In this document: piece by piece, positions 1 through 6,978 of the stretch
Position numbering within the stretch: the stretch's first letter is position 1
How the letters are laid out: each line of letters begins with the position of its first letter
Origin: JAAEPI01 sp965212145
Lineage (GTDB): Bacteria > Bacteroidota > Bacteroidia > Cytophagales > Cyclobacteriaceae
Length of the DNA: 64,000 nucleotides
Direction: 5' to 3'
Assembly: GCA_965212145.1 (NCBI GenBank)
Contig: CBDBUY010000004.1
Location: 744,001-808,000, forward strand
Made by a program: the position numbers and the translations under genes
Notes under the pieces: model-generated
What the model saw: the letters and a program-made list of their open reading frames with translations, nothing else
Database searches by the model: none
What the model was told of the DNA's origin: nothing

Positions 1-499
1 CATTTTATTCCTGGGCGGATTCGCTTTAACTCATGCTCAATCCACCGAAGAATTCATTTCCGATTTCGAAAGACAAAAAACCATGTCCCTTACCTACATT
101 GAAGCTATGCCTGATGATAAGTTTGATTTCCGACCGACCGAAGGAGTGAGGTCGTTCGCAGAGCAAATGCTTCATGCCTCACAGGGGACTTTCAACATTG
201 CCTCAAATGGCACGGGCGGTGAAAGAAAGTATGCAGAGCAAAATCTGGAGAAAGATGCGAGCCTTCAATCAAAAGAGGAGGTTGTCAGAATTGTCACAGA
301 AAGCTTCGATTATGTCATCAAAGAACTCAATACAATGGATGCATCCACTTTCGATGAAATCGTGGAGCGCGGACCATTCAAAGTCACAAGAAGAGGCTGG
401 CTCAATAAAGCTCTGGAACATGTTTCTCATCACAGAGGCCAATGTGCGGTGTACTTGAGGTTGTCTGGGATAACACCGCCGCAGTACAAGTTGTTTTAA
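1..499 (+). CDS. DinB-like secreted protein, 5' end outside the window
   Basis: The reading frame is open from base 2, so the gene starts before the window. The first visible residues look like the end of a signal peptide (hydrophobic run, then THAQ), followed by a helix with FISDFERQKT. About 165 residues are visible, ending at TAA 497-499. The body resembles the DinB/DUF664 four-helix bundle: an early helix containing FDFRPTEGVRSFAEQMLHA and a late HHRGQCAVYLRLSGI helix. In this superfamily such histidines bind a metal, and the HxxxHH-like pattern (HVSHHRGQ) near the C-terminus fits. Members with known function transfer thiols such as bacillithiol or act as metal hydrolases, but the role of this exported one is unknown. 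It converges on the AAA+ gene with no gap (stop codons abut at 499/500). An internal ATG at 83 is not the true start, because it would remove the signal peptide. Confidence 0.8.
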   Translation, partial: ILFLGGFALTHAQSTEEFISDFERQKTMSLTYIEAMPDDKFDFRPTEGVRSFAEQMLHASQGTFNIASNGTGGERKYAEQNLEKDASLQSKEEVVRIVTESFDYVIKELNTMDASTFDEIVERGPFKVTRRGWLNKALEHVSHHRGQCAVYLRLSGITPPQYKLF

Positions 500-2011
500 T
501 TAGCCGATTGGCGGCCAATCCTCATCGCCCTGCTCATCATCGTAATCACCCGAGCCCGGCAGCATGCTGCTAAATAAATCCTTGAATTGCATTCCACGCT
601 CAAGGGGATGCTTGCTGAGCATGCTGAACTCCACCAAGGCGTAAAGCACAAACTCCATAAAGAACAGCTTGAATTCAGGGTCGAGTTTTGGGTGATGTGT
701 TTCCACAATCTCTGCCAAACCCGGAATGGACTCCAGTTCTTTCTTGTAATCCTTAGCTGAAAAATCATTGAGGAAATCCACCATGTTTCCCTTGCCGAAC
801 CAATCGATGGTTTTCTTGTAGGGGTTTGGTTTCTCCTTGTACTTTCGGGTGTCTTCAGGATCAGGAAAATATTCCAGAAACTGTGATCGAATGGCTTTTC
901 CCACCAAGCTATTGGCAACAATACCGGCACCCTCCTGTTCACCTTCATAGACCAGTTCGATCTTTCCAGTGATCGCCGGGATCACTCCGATGAAATCAGA
1001 GATGCGAGTGAACGTTTTCTTTTCCTTGTTTTTTAGCGCACGTCTTTCAGCTGCTGCCACCAAATCTTCCAGTGCGGAAATGGTCATCCTGGCCGAGACA
1101 CCACTTTTCTCATCCACATATTCCGATTCCCTCGCCTCCATTGCTACCCGCTCGATCAGATCTTTGGCCAAATCATATACCTCAACGATCTTGGTTTGTG
1201 CTTCTTCAAGATGCGCTTCTTGTTCAGTAATTTTCTTACCGGTTTCAATGTCTTTGGGATAATGCGTCAGGATTTGGCTATCAATTCGATCCTTGAGTGG
1301 GGTGATAATGCTTCCCCGATTTGTATAATCCTCCGGGTTGGCAGTGAACACAAACTGAACGTCAAGCGGAAGACGCAGTTTGAACCCGCGAATCTGAATG
1401 TCCGATTCCTGTAGCACATTGAAAAGTGCAACTTGAATTCTTGCCTGCAAATCCGGCAATTCATTGATGACAAAAATCCCCCGATGAGATCTTGGAATCA
1501 ATCCGTAGTGAATCACCCGTTCGTCGGAATAGTCCAGTTTCAAAGTAGCGGCCTTGATGGGATCCACGTCCCCGATCAGGTCAGCTATCGTAACGTCTGG
1601 TGTGGCCAGTTTCTCCGTGTATCGATCATCCCGATGCAGCCAAGCCACCGGCGTGTCGTCTCCTTTTTCGGCAATCAAATCTTTCGCGAACCTTGAAATC
1701 GGGTTGAGGGGATCATCGTTTAGGGGTGAATCCTCCACTACAGGGATGTATTCATCCAGCAAACTAACCATCATCCGAGCGATTCGGGTTTTGGCCTGAC
1801 CTCTAAGTCCGAGGAGGTTGATACTGTGTTTGGCGAGTATGGCCCGCTCGATATCCGGAATCACTGTGTCTTCGTAACCCCAAATACCCTGAAAGACATT
1901 TTCGCCCGATTTGATTTTTTCAATCAGGTTGGCTCTAAGTTCTTCTTTGATGGATTTATCCTTGTAACCCGAAGCTTTTAGCTCTTTGAGGGTCTTGATG
2001 TTTTTGCTCAT
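500..2011 (-). CDS. AAA+ ATPase, ChlI/MoxR type (Rv0958-like)
   Basis: A 503-residue AAA+ ATPase of the magnesium-chelatase-subunit-I/MoxR clade. Walker A is GLRGQAKT at residues 68-75. The Walker B region reads GIFVINELPDL, with Asn where most AAA+ proteins have Asp; from memory this is usual in the Rv0958-like subgroup, so I do not treat it as a defect. The sensor-1 region is FTANPEDYTNRGSIITPLKDR. The C-terminal half is helical and acidic, ending in DDEQGDEDWPP. Known family members work with a VWA-domain protein as a chelatase-like or chaperone-like pair that inserts metals or remodels proteins. The matching VWA gene lies upstream on the same strand at 4010-5107, but about 2 kb of other DNA separates the two. 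The substrate is unknown, and a true Mg-chelatase role is unlikely because no chlorophyll or cobalamin genes are near. The start at 2011 is an ATG and fits the family. Confidence 0.85.
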   Translation of the reverse strand: MSKNIKTLKELKASGYKDKSIKEELRANLIEKIKSGENVFQGIWGYEDTVIPDIERAILAKHSINLLGLRGQAKTRIARMMVSLLDEYIPVVEDSPLNDDPLNPISRFAKDLIAEKGDDTPVAWLHRDDRYTEKLATPDVTIADLIGDVDPIKAATLKLDYSDERVIHYGLIPRSHRGIFVINELPDLQARIQVALFNVLQESDIQIRGFKLRLPLDVQFVFTANPEDYTNRGSIITPLKDRIDSQILTHYPKDIETGKKITEQEAHLEEAQTKIVEVYDLAKDLIERVAMEARESEYVDEKSGVSARMTISALEDLVAAAERRALKNKEKKTFTRISDFIGVIPAITGKIELVYEGEQEGAGIVANSLVGKAIRSQFLEYFPDPEDTRKYKEKPNPYKKTIDWFGKGNMVDFLNDFSAKDYKKELESIPGLAEIVETHHPKLDPEFKLFFMEFVLYALVEFSMLSKHPLERGMQFKDLFSSMLPGSGDYDDEQGDEDWPPIG

Positions 2012-2094
2012 AATTAATCTCTAATGTACACGGGCACGCGAGGATTAACAAGAGGCTGATGCAGTTCGTTCTAAATGAGAAAAATTTAAGGAGA

Positions 2095-2613
2095 CTACTT
2101 GAGACGGTCGGAGTACTCCTCTTCCCATTTCGCATGGGCAGCCCAAAATCTTTTTAGTGTATTGCCTTCAAGTCGATCGACAAGTATGTCAAGATGTGTG
2201 TGCCACCCGGCAAATGTCCCGATCTTTTTAGCCCGATCATCAGGCAGTTTTTCGTGCGTGAGCGTAAGCCGAACCTTTTCACCCTCTGCTTGCAATTCAA
2301 AGGTGACCACACCTTCCCAGTCAATAACCAACAAACGGGGAGGCTCGAATTTCATGACGATTGCGGGGATCACCATTCCTGGCTTTACGTCTGCATACTT
2401 CTCAGGACGGGGGTCATGTTCTGGAGAAAGCTTCGAATGATCGAAGGTAAAATCTGCTTTACCACCCGGTTGGGAATCCATGGCTCCAGATGCAAACCAC
2501 TTACCCCGTTTTTCTCCATTCACTAGATATTCCCAGACTCGCTCTATAGGCCCGGGTAGTAAGCGTTCAATTCTTAAAGTATCTGGCGCAGTTTGTTCGG
2601 CGTAGTTATTCAT
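2095..2613 (-). CDS. SRPBCC/AHSA1-domain protein
   Basis: A 172-residue soluble START-like (SRPBCC, Aha1-C type) protein. Its opening IERLLPGPIERVWEYLVNGEKRGKWFA is the typical first strand and helix of the fold, and the C-terminal helix carries GWHTHLDILVDRLEG. The family has a hydrophobic ligand cavity, and the ligand is generally unknown. Its ATG overlaps the stop of the preceding ArsR gene by four bases (ATGA), so the two are translationally coupled. This ArsR-SRPBCC pairing is very common in Bacteroidota and other bacteria, where the regulator controls its own operon. Confidence 0.9.
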   Translation of the reverse strand: MNNYAEQTAPDTLRIERLLPGPIERVWEYLVNGEKRGKWFASGAMDSQPGGKADFTFDHSKLSPEHDPRPEKYADVKPGMVIPAIVMKFEPPRLLVIDWEGVVTFELQAEGEKVRLTLTHEKLPDDRAKKIGTFAGWHTHLDILVDRLEGNTLKRFWAAHAKWEEEYSDRLK

Positions 2614-2933
2614 GAGTTTTGCTTTTTGTCTTCTTCATTTAAAAGGCGTTCAAGATGATCAAGGCTGTCGTTCCAGAACATTCTGTACTGACTCACCCAA
2701 GTGGCAACTTCAGCCAGCTTATCAAGCTTGGCATGGCAATAGCTCTCTCTCCCTTTCTTTTCAACTTCCACCACACCACACTCCTTCAGGATTTTCAGGT
2801 GCTTGTAAACGCCTGTTCGGGTCATTTCAAAATGCTCAGAAAGGTCACTGACTTTAAGGGGCTGAAAAGAAAGTTTGCTTATTATCTCTCTCCTGGTCGG
2901 GTCAGCAATGGCCTGAAATGCATCTCTCTTCAT
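2610..2933 (-). CDS. ArsR-family transcriptional regulator
   Basis: A 107-residue winged-helix repressor. The N-terminus MKRDAFQAIADPTRREII and the recognition region VSDLSEHFEMTRTGVYKHLKIL are classic for the ArsR subgroup paired with SRPBCC proteins. The ArsR metal-binding ELCVCDL motif is absent, so it probably senses something other than arsenic or zinc. It is the first gene of a two-gene operon and overlaps the SRPBCC gene by four bases. Two dyad sequences and a -7 box lie directly upstream (2938-2983), which points to autoregulation. Confidence 0.92.
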   Translation of the reverse strand: MKRDAFQAIADPTRREIISKLSFQPLKVSDLSEHFEMTRTGVYKHLKILKECGVVEVEKKGRESYCHAKLDKLAEVATWVSQYRMFWNDSLDHLERLLNEEDKKQNS

Positions 2934-2937
2934 TTAT

Positions 2938-2983
2938 GAAACCTTTTGGTTACAAAAATAACAAAAGGAAACTAAATGGTTCC
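2938..2983 (-). promoter_or_regulatory. Probable ArsR autoregulatory promoter/operator
   Basis: Two similar dyads lie 29 bases apart: AACC-N4-GGTT in 2938-2953 and GGAAAC-N5-GGTTCC in 2967-2983. Between them, on the minus strand, is an exact Bacteroidota -7 box (TATTTTTG, plus-strand 2953-2960), 19 bases before the ArsR start codon. No good -33 element is visible. The site is assigned to the ArsR protein by position only. Confidence 0.5.
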
Positions 2984-3089
2984 GTTTTAGAAATAATTTT
3001 CCATGCTCTTTTAGGCTACAATTCGCGTCGGCAATTTAACCTCCCCTGGCCGGCGGTGGCTTACGGGTGAAGGTTTGTAGGTTTACTCA

Positions 3090-3277
3090 TACACACAGGC
3101 ATACCGCACTGCCCCTCGTGATTCTTTGAATTCGTGATTTCTAGAATTTTGCCTTCTTTTTTTCGATGAACTGCGAAGCACATCATGAGGGGTCTAGCGC
3201 ATGGTAGTGTGGATGAATAAAAAGAAGGGGCCTAGCGGCCTGAGCGAAATAATGTCCTCCGGCCGGACAGGCCCTTC
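3090..3277. repeat. Non-coding region with nested inverted repeats
   Basis: No credible gene lies between 2934 and 4009. This part holds imperfect inverted arms at 3090-3122 and 3182-3213 (sharing CACAC and CCCCTCxTGAT) that enclose a CCTTCTTTTT / AAAAAGAAGG pair. Then comes a second hairpin, GAAGGGGCCT at 3224-3233 with AGGCCCTTC at 3269-3277. It could be a decayed insertion element or a structured RNA; nothing in the sequence decides between these. Confidence 0.4.
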
Positions 3278-3380
3278 ATTTTTGGCTTGATCCAAAAACG
3301 AAGCAAAAAGATCAAGGCTCCTAGAAAAAGGACTAAAATCCCACATCTCGCCTAAAACCCACTAAGCTCCCTGCGGTCGA
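3274..3380. repeat. Hairpin repeat unit, copy 1
   Basis: 12-base arms at 3274-3285 and 3292-3303 with one mismatch and loop CTTGAT, followed by CAAAAAGATCAAGGCT and, about 20 bases on, CTAAAATCCC. The same order of parts recurs in copy 2 at 3538, including an identical loop. It appears to belong to a dispersed REP-like family. Confidence 0.55.
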
Positions 3381-3537
3381 GAAAGTGTGTTTTTTGACGG
3401 CTCGATTCAGGATTTCTCAACGTCTTTTTCTAGAAGGCTCTTCATTGGCGCTTGCGCCATTGGCGGAATCGATCAGCGCGCTGGCTCTCCTGTGTTTCGA
3501 GGCGGAACCTACTCTTGCCACTCAAGCCGTGGAGGCT

Positions 3538-3645
3538 TTTACTTTCTTCCTTGATGAAGAAAGTAAACAAAGAAATCAAGGCTGATATAAAAATGGCGGT
3601 CGAAATAATTGTAGTGCTAAAATCCGCCAAACTCGTCGCTACACG
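3538..3645. repeat. Hairpin repeat unit, copy 2
   Basis: A perfect 12-base stem (TTTACTTTCTTC at 3538-3549, GAAGAAAGTAAA at 3556-3567) with loop CTTGAT. It is followed by CAAAGAAATCAAGGCT and later CTAAAATCCGCCAAACTCG, matching the layout of copy 1. Short open frames across this region (for example 3385-3585) are products of the repeat and are not listed as genes. Confidence 0.6.
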
Positions 3646-3822
3646 CCTCAAACAGCGGCGTATTTTTTTAACGCACTCCAAGTATTTCTCCTTAGCGCCA
3701 TTTTTAAATAGGTCATTCCTTGGCGCTTTGCCATTCGACCATTCCAGAGCGGTGGAATTGAAATCACCCTGGGCGTGTGATGGCTAATGCGCTGATAGGT
3801 TTGGTGATTTCTGGTCTTTTTG

Positions 3823-3850
3823 TCTACTTTTTTGACAGGAAAAAAGTAGA
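3823..3850. repeat. Hairpin related to the REP-like units
   Basis: A perfect 11-base stem TCTACTTTTTT / AAAAAAGTAGA around a six-base loop (GACAGG), with the same geometry as the two hairpins upstream. A GC-rich tail follows (GGCCTCCCCGGCCCAAGGGG). Further on, at 3949-3969, the plus strand reads CCTCGACAAGTTCAGAATGAC, which resembles another dispersed Bacteroidota repeat. The remainder of 3851-4009 shows no gene. Confidence 0.5.
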
Positions 3851-4009
3851 GGCCTCCCCGGCCCAAGGGGAAAAGACTTAGCAATAAAACTTCGTGAATT
3901 GTCAAGATTATAATTCAACAAACGAGAATCCGGCATTCCATTCCCCCCCTCGACAAGTTCAGAATGACTAAAGCTCCATCTCATCATGAAGAGAGCTTGG
4001 GTGAAGAGA

Positions 4010-5107
4010 CTACAAGTTTTTACGCTTACCCCTTTTAAAATCCTCAAACACCAACTGCCCTAACCCCTCCAAACCTGAGTAATATGCATTGCCGCCATTC
4101 ACCTCGGTGAACTCACGAACAAATTGCTTGAGATAAGGATCAGACGCGATCATAAATGTCGTGATTGGGATGCCGATGCGACGACATTGTGCCCCTAGGT
4201 TTAAAGTTTTGTTAATGATCTTCGGATCAAGGCCGAAACTGTTCTGGTAATACTTGATGCCCTCTTTGAGACAGGTAGGCTTACCATCCGTGATCATAAA
4301 GATCTGCTTGTTTTTGGTTTTCCTGCGGCGAAGCAAATCCATCGACAATTCTAACCCCGCGACTGTGTTGGTATGATATGGCCCAACCTCCAAGTATGGA
4401 AGGTCCTTGATCTGAATCTGCCAGGCATCATTCCCAAAGACGATGATGTCCAGCGAATCCTTAGGATACTTCCGCTTCACCAACTCTGCCAAGGCCATGG
4501 CCACCTTCTTGGCAGGCGTGATGCGATCCTCACCGTAGAGAATCATCGAGTGGCTGATGTCGATCATCAAAACCGTGGAAGTCTGCGATTTGTGCTCACG
4601 CTCCTGCACCTCCAGATCGCCCTCTGTCAGTTGAAAATCCCCAATTCCGTGATTGATCTGAGCATTCTTTATGCTCTCCGTCAGGGCAATCTGCTCCGGA
4701 CTGTCTCCAAACTGAAACTCCCGGTAGTCAGATGTTTGCTCATCCGCCGTGCCCGAGAAGTTCGTCTTGTGATTGCCCGTGTTCGACTTCTTAAGCTTTC
4801 CAAAAATCTCCTCCAGCGCACTCTTACGAATGCTCTGCTCTGTCTTCGCCGTGATGCTGATCTTGCCATTGGCCGGGTCCTCTTTGATAAACCCCTTCTT
4901 CTTCAGGTCCTCGATAAAGTCCCCAATCCCGTACTCCTCGCTGGAGACATTGTATCGGCCATCAATGTTCGTGAGCCAGCTCAGCGCCTCCGACACATCC
5001 CCGGACGTCATCACCAGCAGCTGCTGAAAGATATTCATCAGGTTATCGAACGTACTTTTCTGTGCGTCCTTCTCGGGAATAAACTCTGTAAATCGCTGAC
5101 CTATCAT
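4010..5107 (-). CDS. VWA-domain protein, partner of the ChlI-like ATPase
   Basis: A 365-residue protein from the ATG at 5107 (starting MIGQRFTEFIPEKD). The longer open frame to 5284 encodes repeat-derived sequence and was rejected. The C-terminal half, from about residue 170, is a von Willebrand A domain with an intact metal site: DISHSM, then a Thr region (HTNTVAGLE) and MITDGKPT. The N-terminal half is helical and charged, as in ChlD/CoxE-like proteins. Family knowledge (the Rv0958-Rv0959 type of pair) says it binds the AAA+ ring, here most likely the 500-2011 product, and recruits the substrate. The two genes are normally adjacent; here an ArsR operon and a repeat island lie between them. 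No Shine-Dalgarno sequence is visible. Confidence 0.85.
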   Translation of the reverse strand: MIGQRFTEFIPEKDAQKSTFDNLMNIFQQLLVMTSGDVSEALSWLTNIDGRYNVSSEEYGIGDFIEDLKKKGFIKEDPANGKISITAKTEQSIRKSALEEIFGKLKKSNTGNHKTNFSGTADEQTSDYREFQFGDSPEQIALTESIKNAQINHGIGDFQLTEGDLEVQEREHKSQTSTVLMIDISHSMILYGEDRITPAKKVAMALAELVKRKYPKDSLDIIVFGNDAWQIQIKDLPYLEVGPYHTNTVAGLELSMDLLRRRKTKNKQIFMITDGKPTCLKEGIKYYQNSFGLDPKIINKTLNLGAQCRRIGIPITTFMIASDPYLKQFVREFTEVNGGNAYYSGLEGLGQLVFEDFKRGKRKNL

Positions 5108-5250
5108 GATTAATGTATGAAGGTAGTAAACAATCCTCGCTGTTTTAAAATTCCAAGTCTTTTGCCGGCATCTCATCACCTGGATTATGAGTTCCCGGAA
5201 TAAATCCTGGAAATAGAGGGTGGAGGAAAATTGGCAGTAGCAGCCCGTCT

Positions 5251-5277
5251 TGTCATTTCGACCGCAGGGAGAAACCT
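5251..5277. repeat. Dispersed repeat, GTCATTTCGACC type
   Basis: TGTCATTTCGACCGCAGGGA followed by GAAACCT matches a short repeat that I recall as widespread between Bacteroidota genes. It sits directly before the palindromic element at 5292. Apart from these two elements, 5108-5534 shows no gene. Confidence 0.5.
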
Positions 5278-5291
5278 CCCTCAAAACAGAA

Positions 5292-5369
5292 CGTCATTGC
5301 GAGCGCAGCGAAGCAATCTTATAAACCCATTGATAAGATTGCTTCAGTCGTGCCTCCTTCGCAATGACG
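5292..5369. repeat. Palindromic dispersed element, CGTCATTGCGA type
   Basis: A 78-bp inverted pair. CGTCATTGCGA (5292-5302) with GAAGCAATCTTA (5310-5321) is mirrored by TAAGATTGCTTC (5334-5345) with TCGCAATGACG (5359-5369). Both outer and inner arms are perfect. Related single copies flank the GIY-YIG gene near 60 kb. Confidence 0.7.
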
Positions 5370-5534
5370 AGAGAATTTTCAAAACACCAACACTTGAAAA
5401 AATATGGAGCGACATCCCCTCGCCCTCTACCACCCGTACTCCCGCTCTCCGCTTTACTTCGTGCCCGCTTCGATCGGGGCTAGGTTGAGACTATATGGAA
5501 CTTAAAGAGCGCACGCTAGCAGCTCGATTAATAA

Positions 5535-5969
5535 CTATTCGGCCTTTTTGAAATACCCATAAAAACTGAAAATGATAGCAGAAGCTGATACAATCGTCAT
5601 AAGTGTGCCCGGCATAAATTTCACGAATCCCCCCAAGTCCATAAACAGGAAGTAACCCACATCAGCAAGTCCACCTGTGATGGCAGCTAGAAAGATGGCG
5701 TTCTTATTTCCTTTCCAGATAAAGAAGGCGCTAATGAAAGTGACCAAACCAATCCATAGGAGGTTGAACCCATGCTGAGCCAAAATGGCACCAGCAGCTT
5801 GCGGATAGTCCATTGTCAGGGAACTCGGGTCTACATCGTCAGCAATTCCGGAGACCATGGCAGTTATGTCATTGGAGAAATAGCCCTTCAGGGTCATCAC
5901 ACCAGCGAGAATGTGCACCAGCCCCCAGACTATCCAGAGAGCGGAGGCGATTTTAAATAATGCTTTCAT
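5535..5969 (-). CDS. Small four-helix membrane protein of unknown function
   Basis: 144 residues with four predicted transmembrane segments (about residues 5-28, 60-85, 90-110 and 115-138). The first two are joined by an acidic 30-residue loop (GIADDVDPSSLTMDYPQ). I do not recognise a family with confidence; DoxX-like small membrane proteins look similar. It is 11 bases downstream of the DoxX-like gene on the same strand, so it is probably co-transcribed with that gene. Confidence 0.75.
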   Translation of the reverse strand: MKALFKIASALWIVWGLVHILAGVMTLKGYFSNDITAMVSGIADDVDPSSLTMDYPQAAGAILAQHGFNLLWIGLVTFISAFFIWKGNKNAIFLAAITGGLADVGYFLFMDLGGFVKFMPGTLMTIVSASAIIFSFYGYFKKAE

Positions 5970-5980
5970 TGTTATCAGAA

Positions 5981-6352
5981 TTAAGAGATGAGGAAATACC
6001 TACCAAATAAGACAAAAGCCGAGAGACCCATTAAGACTAAATTCATCGGCAGACTTTTGAATTCTTTCCTCTTGATGTGAAGCCCCAATGCTCCAATCAT
6101 TGTCAGTGCCAATCCGGCCGCAGCGGCAGGCGTTAGAATTGGTAGAACATTTAGTGCCACAGGAAGAATCAATCCCAGCGCACCCAGTAATTCCACCAGT
6201 CCAATGAGCTTAAAACCTGTTGAAGAAACATCATCAACCCAACCACCTAGTTTGTCTTTTACCTCATCTTTTGATTTGGTGAGTTTCGTTATGCCTGCCA
6301 TTAGAAACATGGCGGCAAGGATTCCTTGAACAATCCATAATGCAATATTCAT
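5981..6352 (-). CDS. DoxX-like membrane protein
   Basis: 123 residues from the ATG at 6352. The sequence IVQGILAAMFLMAGITKLTKS in the first helix, GLVELLGALGLILP in the second, and four hydrophobic segments overall fit the DoxX/DoxX-like family. Family members are small inner-membrane proteins of mostly unclear function, some linked to quinone or thiosulfate chemistry. An open frame reaching 6382 adds ten residues (MSLCSQNLSI) and is less likely. The gene follows the Crp-type regulator at 6412, about 60 bases away, so the regulator may control it. Confidence 0.8.
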   Translation of the reverse strand: MNIALWIVQGILAAMFLMAGITKLTKSKDEVKDKLGGWVDDVSSTGFKLIGLVELLGALGLILPVALNVLPILTPAAAAGLALTMIGALGLHIKRKEFKSLPMNLVLMGLSAFVLFGRYFLIS

Positions 6353-6411
6353 AATTGATAAGTTTTGGGAGCAAAGAGACACCTCAACTTACTCTGGTGT
6401 ATTGACCTATG

Positions 6412-6879
6412 TTAAGGATTTCGGTAGTCCTCTTTTTTTGCCCGGCTCAAGGCCTCCGGTGTGATGCCCAAATAAGAGGCGATCATTCTTTGAGGTACTC
6501 TTTGGATGATCGTGGGGTAAGTATGTATGAAGTGTTCGTATCGTTCAAAGGCAGTTGAACCCATTAACATGAGTACTCTTTTCTGCAATACTTCGATTCG
6601 TCGAATCAAAGGAGAGGTGTCTAATTCCTGGAGGTTGTTTCCCTTTTCTGATACGCTCACGGTTGTGTCTTCAAGGGCATCAATGAAGAGTTCGCAGGGG
6701 GACTCTGGCGTGCATGCATCGGCGATGATCCATTCCTCTGGTGCAAACATAAAGATGTGTTCTTTCCCTTTTTCGTCGATGATATAGCTGCGTAAAAGGC
6801 CTTCTTTGACAATGTAGGCTTTGGTGTTGACATCACCTTTATGCTGAATAATCTGTCCCTTTTTGATGACCTTTTCCAA
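6412..6879 (-). CDS. Crp/Fnr-type regulator with a short N-terminus
   Basis: 155 residues. A cyclic-nucleotide-binding-like beta-barrel spans about 5-85 (KKGQIIQHKGD, EGLLRSYIIDEKGKE), followed by a dimer helix and the C-terminal helix-turn-helix RMIASYLGITPEALSRAKKE. The family in Bacteroidota is normally about 190 residues; about 25-30 N-terminal residues are missing. The start proposed here is TTG at 6879. The frame closes upstream at a TGA with no ATG in between, so this is either a genuine non-ATG start, a truncated gene, or the relic of a rearrangement. A repeat-like sequence lies just upstream at 6934-6955. It is probably a regulator of the DoxX-like genes that follow on the same strand. 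Confidence 0.7.
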   Translation of the reverse strand: MEKVIKKGQIIQHKGDVNTKAYIVKEGLLRSYIIDEKGKEHIFMFAPEEWIIADACTPESPCELFIDALEDTTVSVSEKGNNLQELDTSPLIRRIEVLQKRVLMLMGSTAFERYEHFIHTYPTIIQRVPQRMIASYLGITPEALSRAKKEDYRNP

Positions 6880-6933
6880 AAGCTTATTGACTCGTGATTG
6901 GTTTCAAGATTATATCAACGAATCTAATTGACA

Positions 6934-6955
6934 TTGAACAGAGTTCAAGATGACC
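6934..6955. repeat. Possible repeat remnant TTGAACAGAGTTCAAGATGAC
   Basis: The minus strand reads GTCATCTTGAACTCTGTTCAA, close to the GTCAT(C/T)CTGAACTTG... repeats common in this phylum, and it contains a TTGAAC/GTTCAA dyad. It lies between the shortened Crp gene and the zincin gene, and explains the unlikely N-terminal extension of the zincin frame. Confidence 0.35.
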
Positions 6956-6978
6956 TACTCCAATTATCTTACCGCCGG

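Noticed and set aside
3385..4047. Short frames in the 3.4-4.0 kb region on both strands
   Set aside because: They run through the hairpin repeats and GC-rich tails and show no start signals or domain-like sequence.
4373..5113. 246-residue plus-strand frame over the VWA gene
   Set aside because: It is the antisense shadow of a gene with clear VWA motifs and its translation has no domain-like pattern.
5108..5284. 59-residue extension of the VWA protein
   Set aside because: The extra residues come from repeat DNA and a Cys/Arg-rich stretch unlike the family; the ATG at 5107 is better.
6928..6978. N-terminal extension of the zincin (MTLNRVQDDLL)
   Set aside because: It begins with TTG and is the translation of the repeat-like sequence at 6934-6955; the ATG at 6979 starts a good signal peptide.
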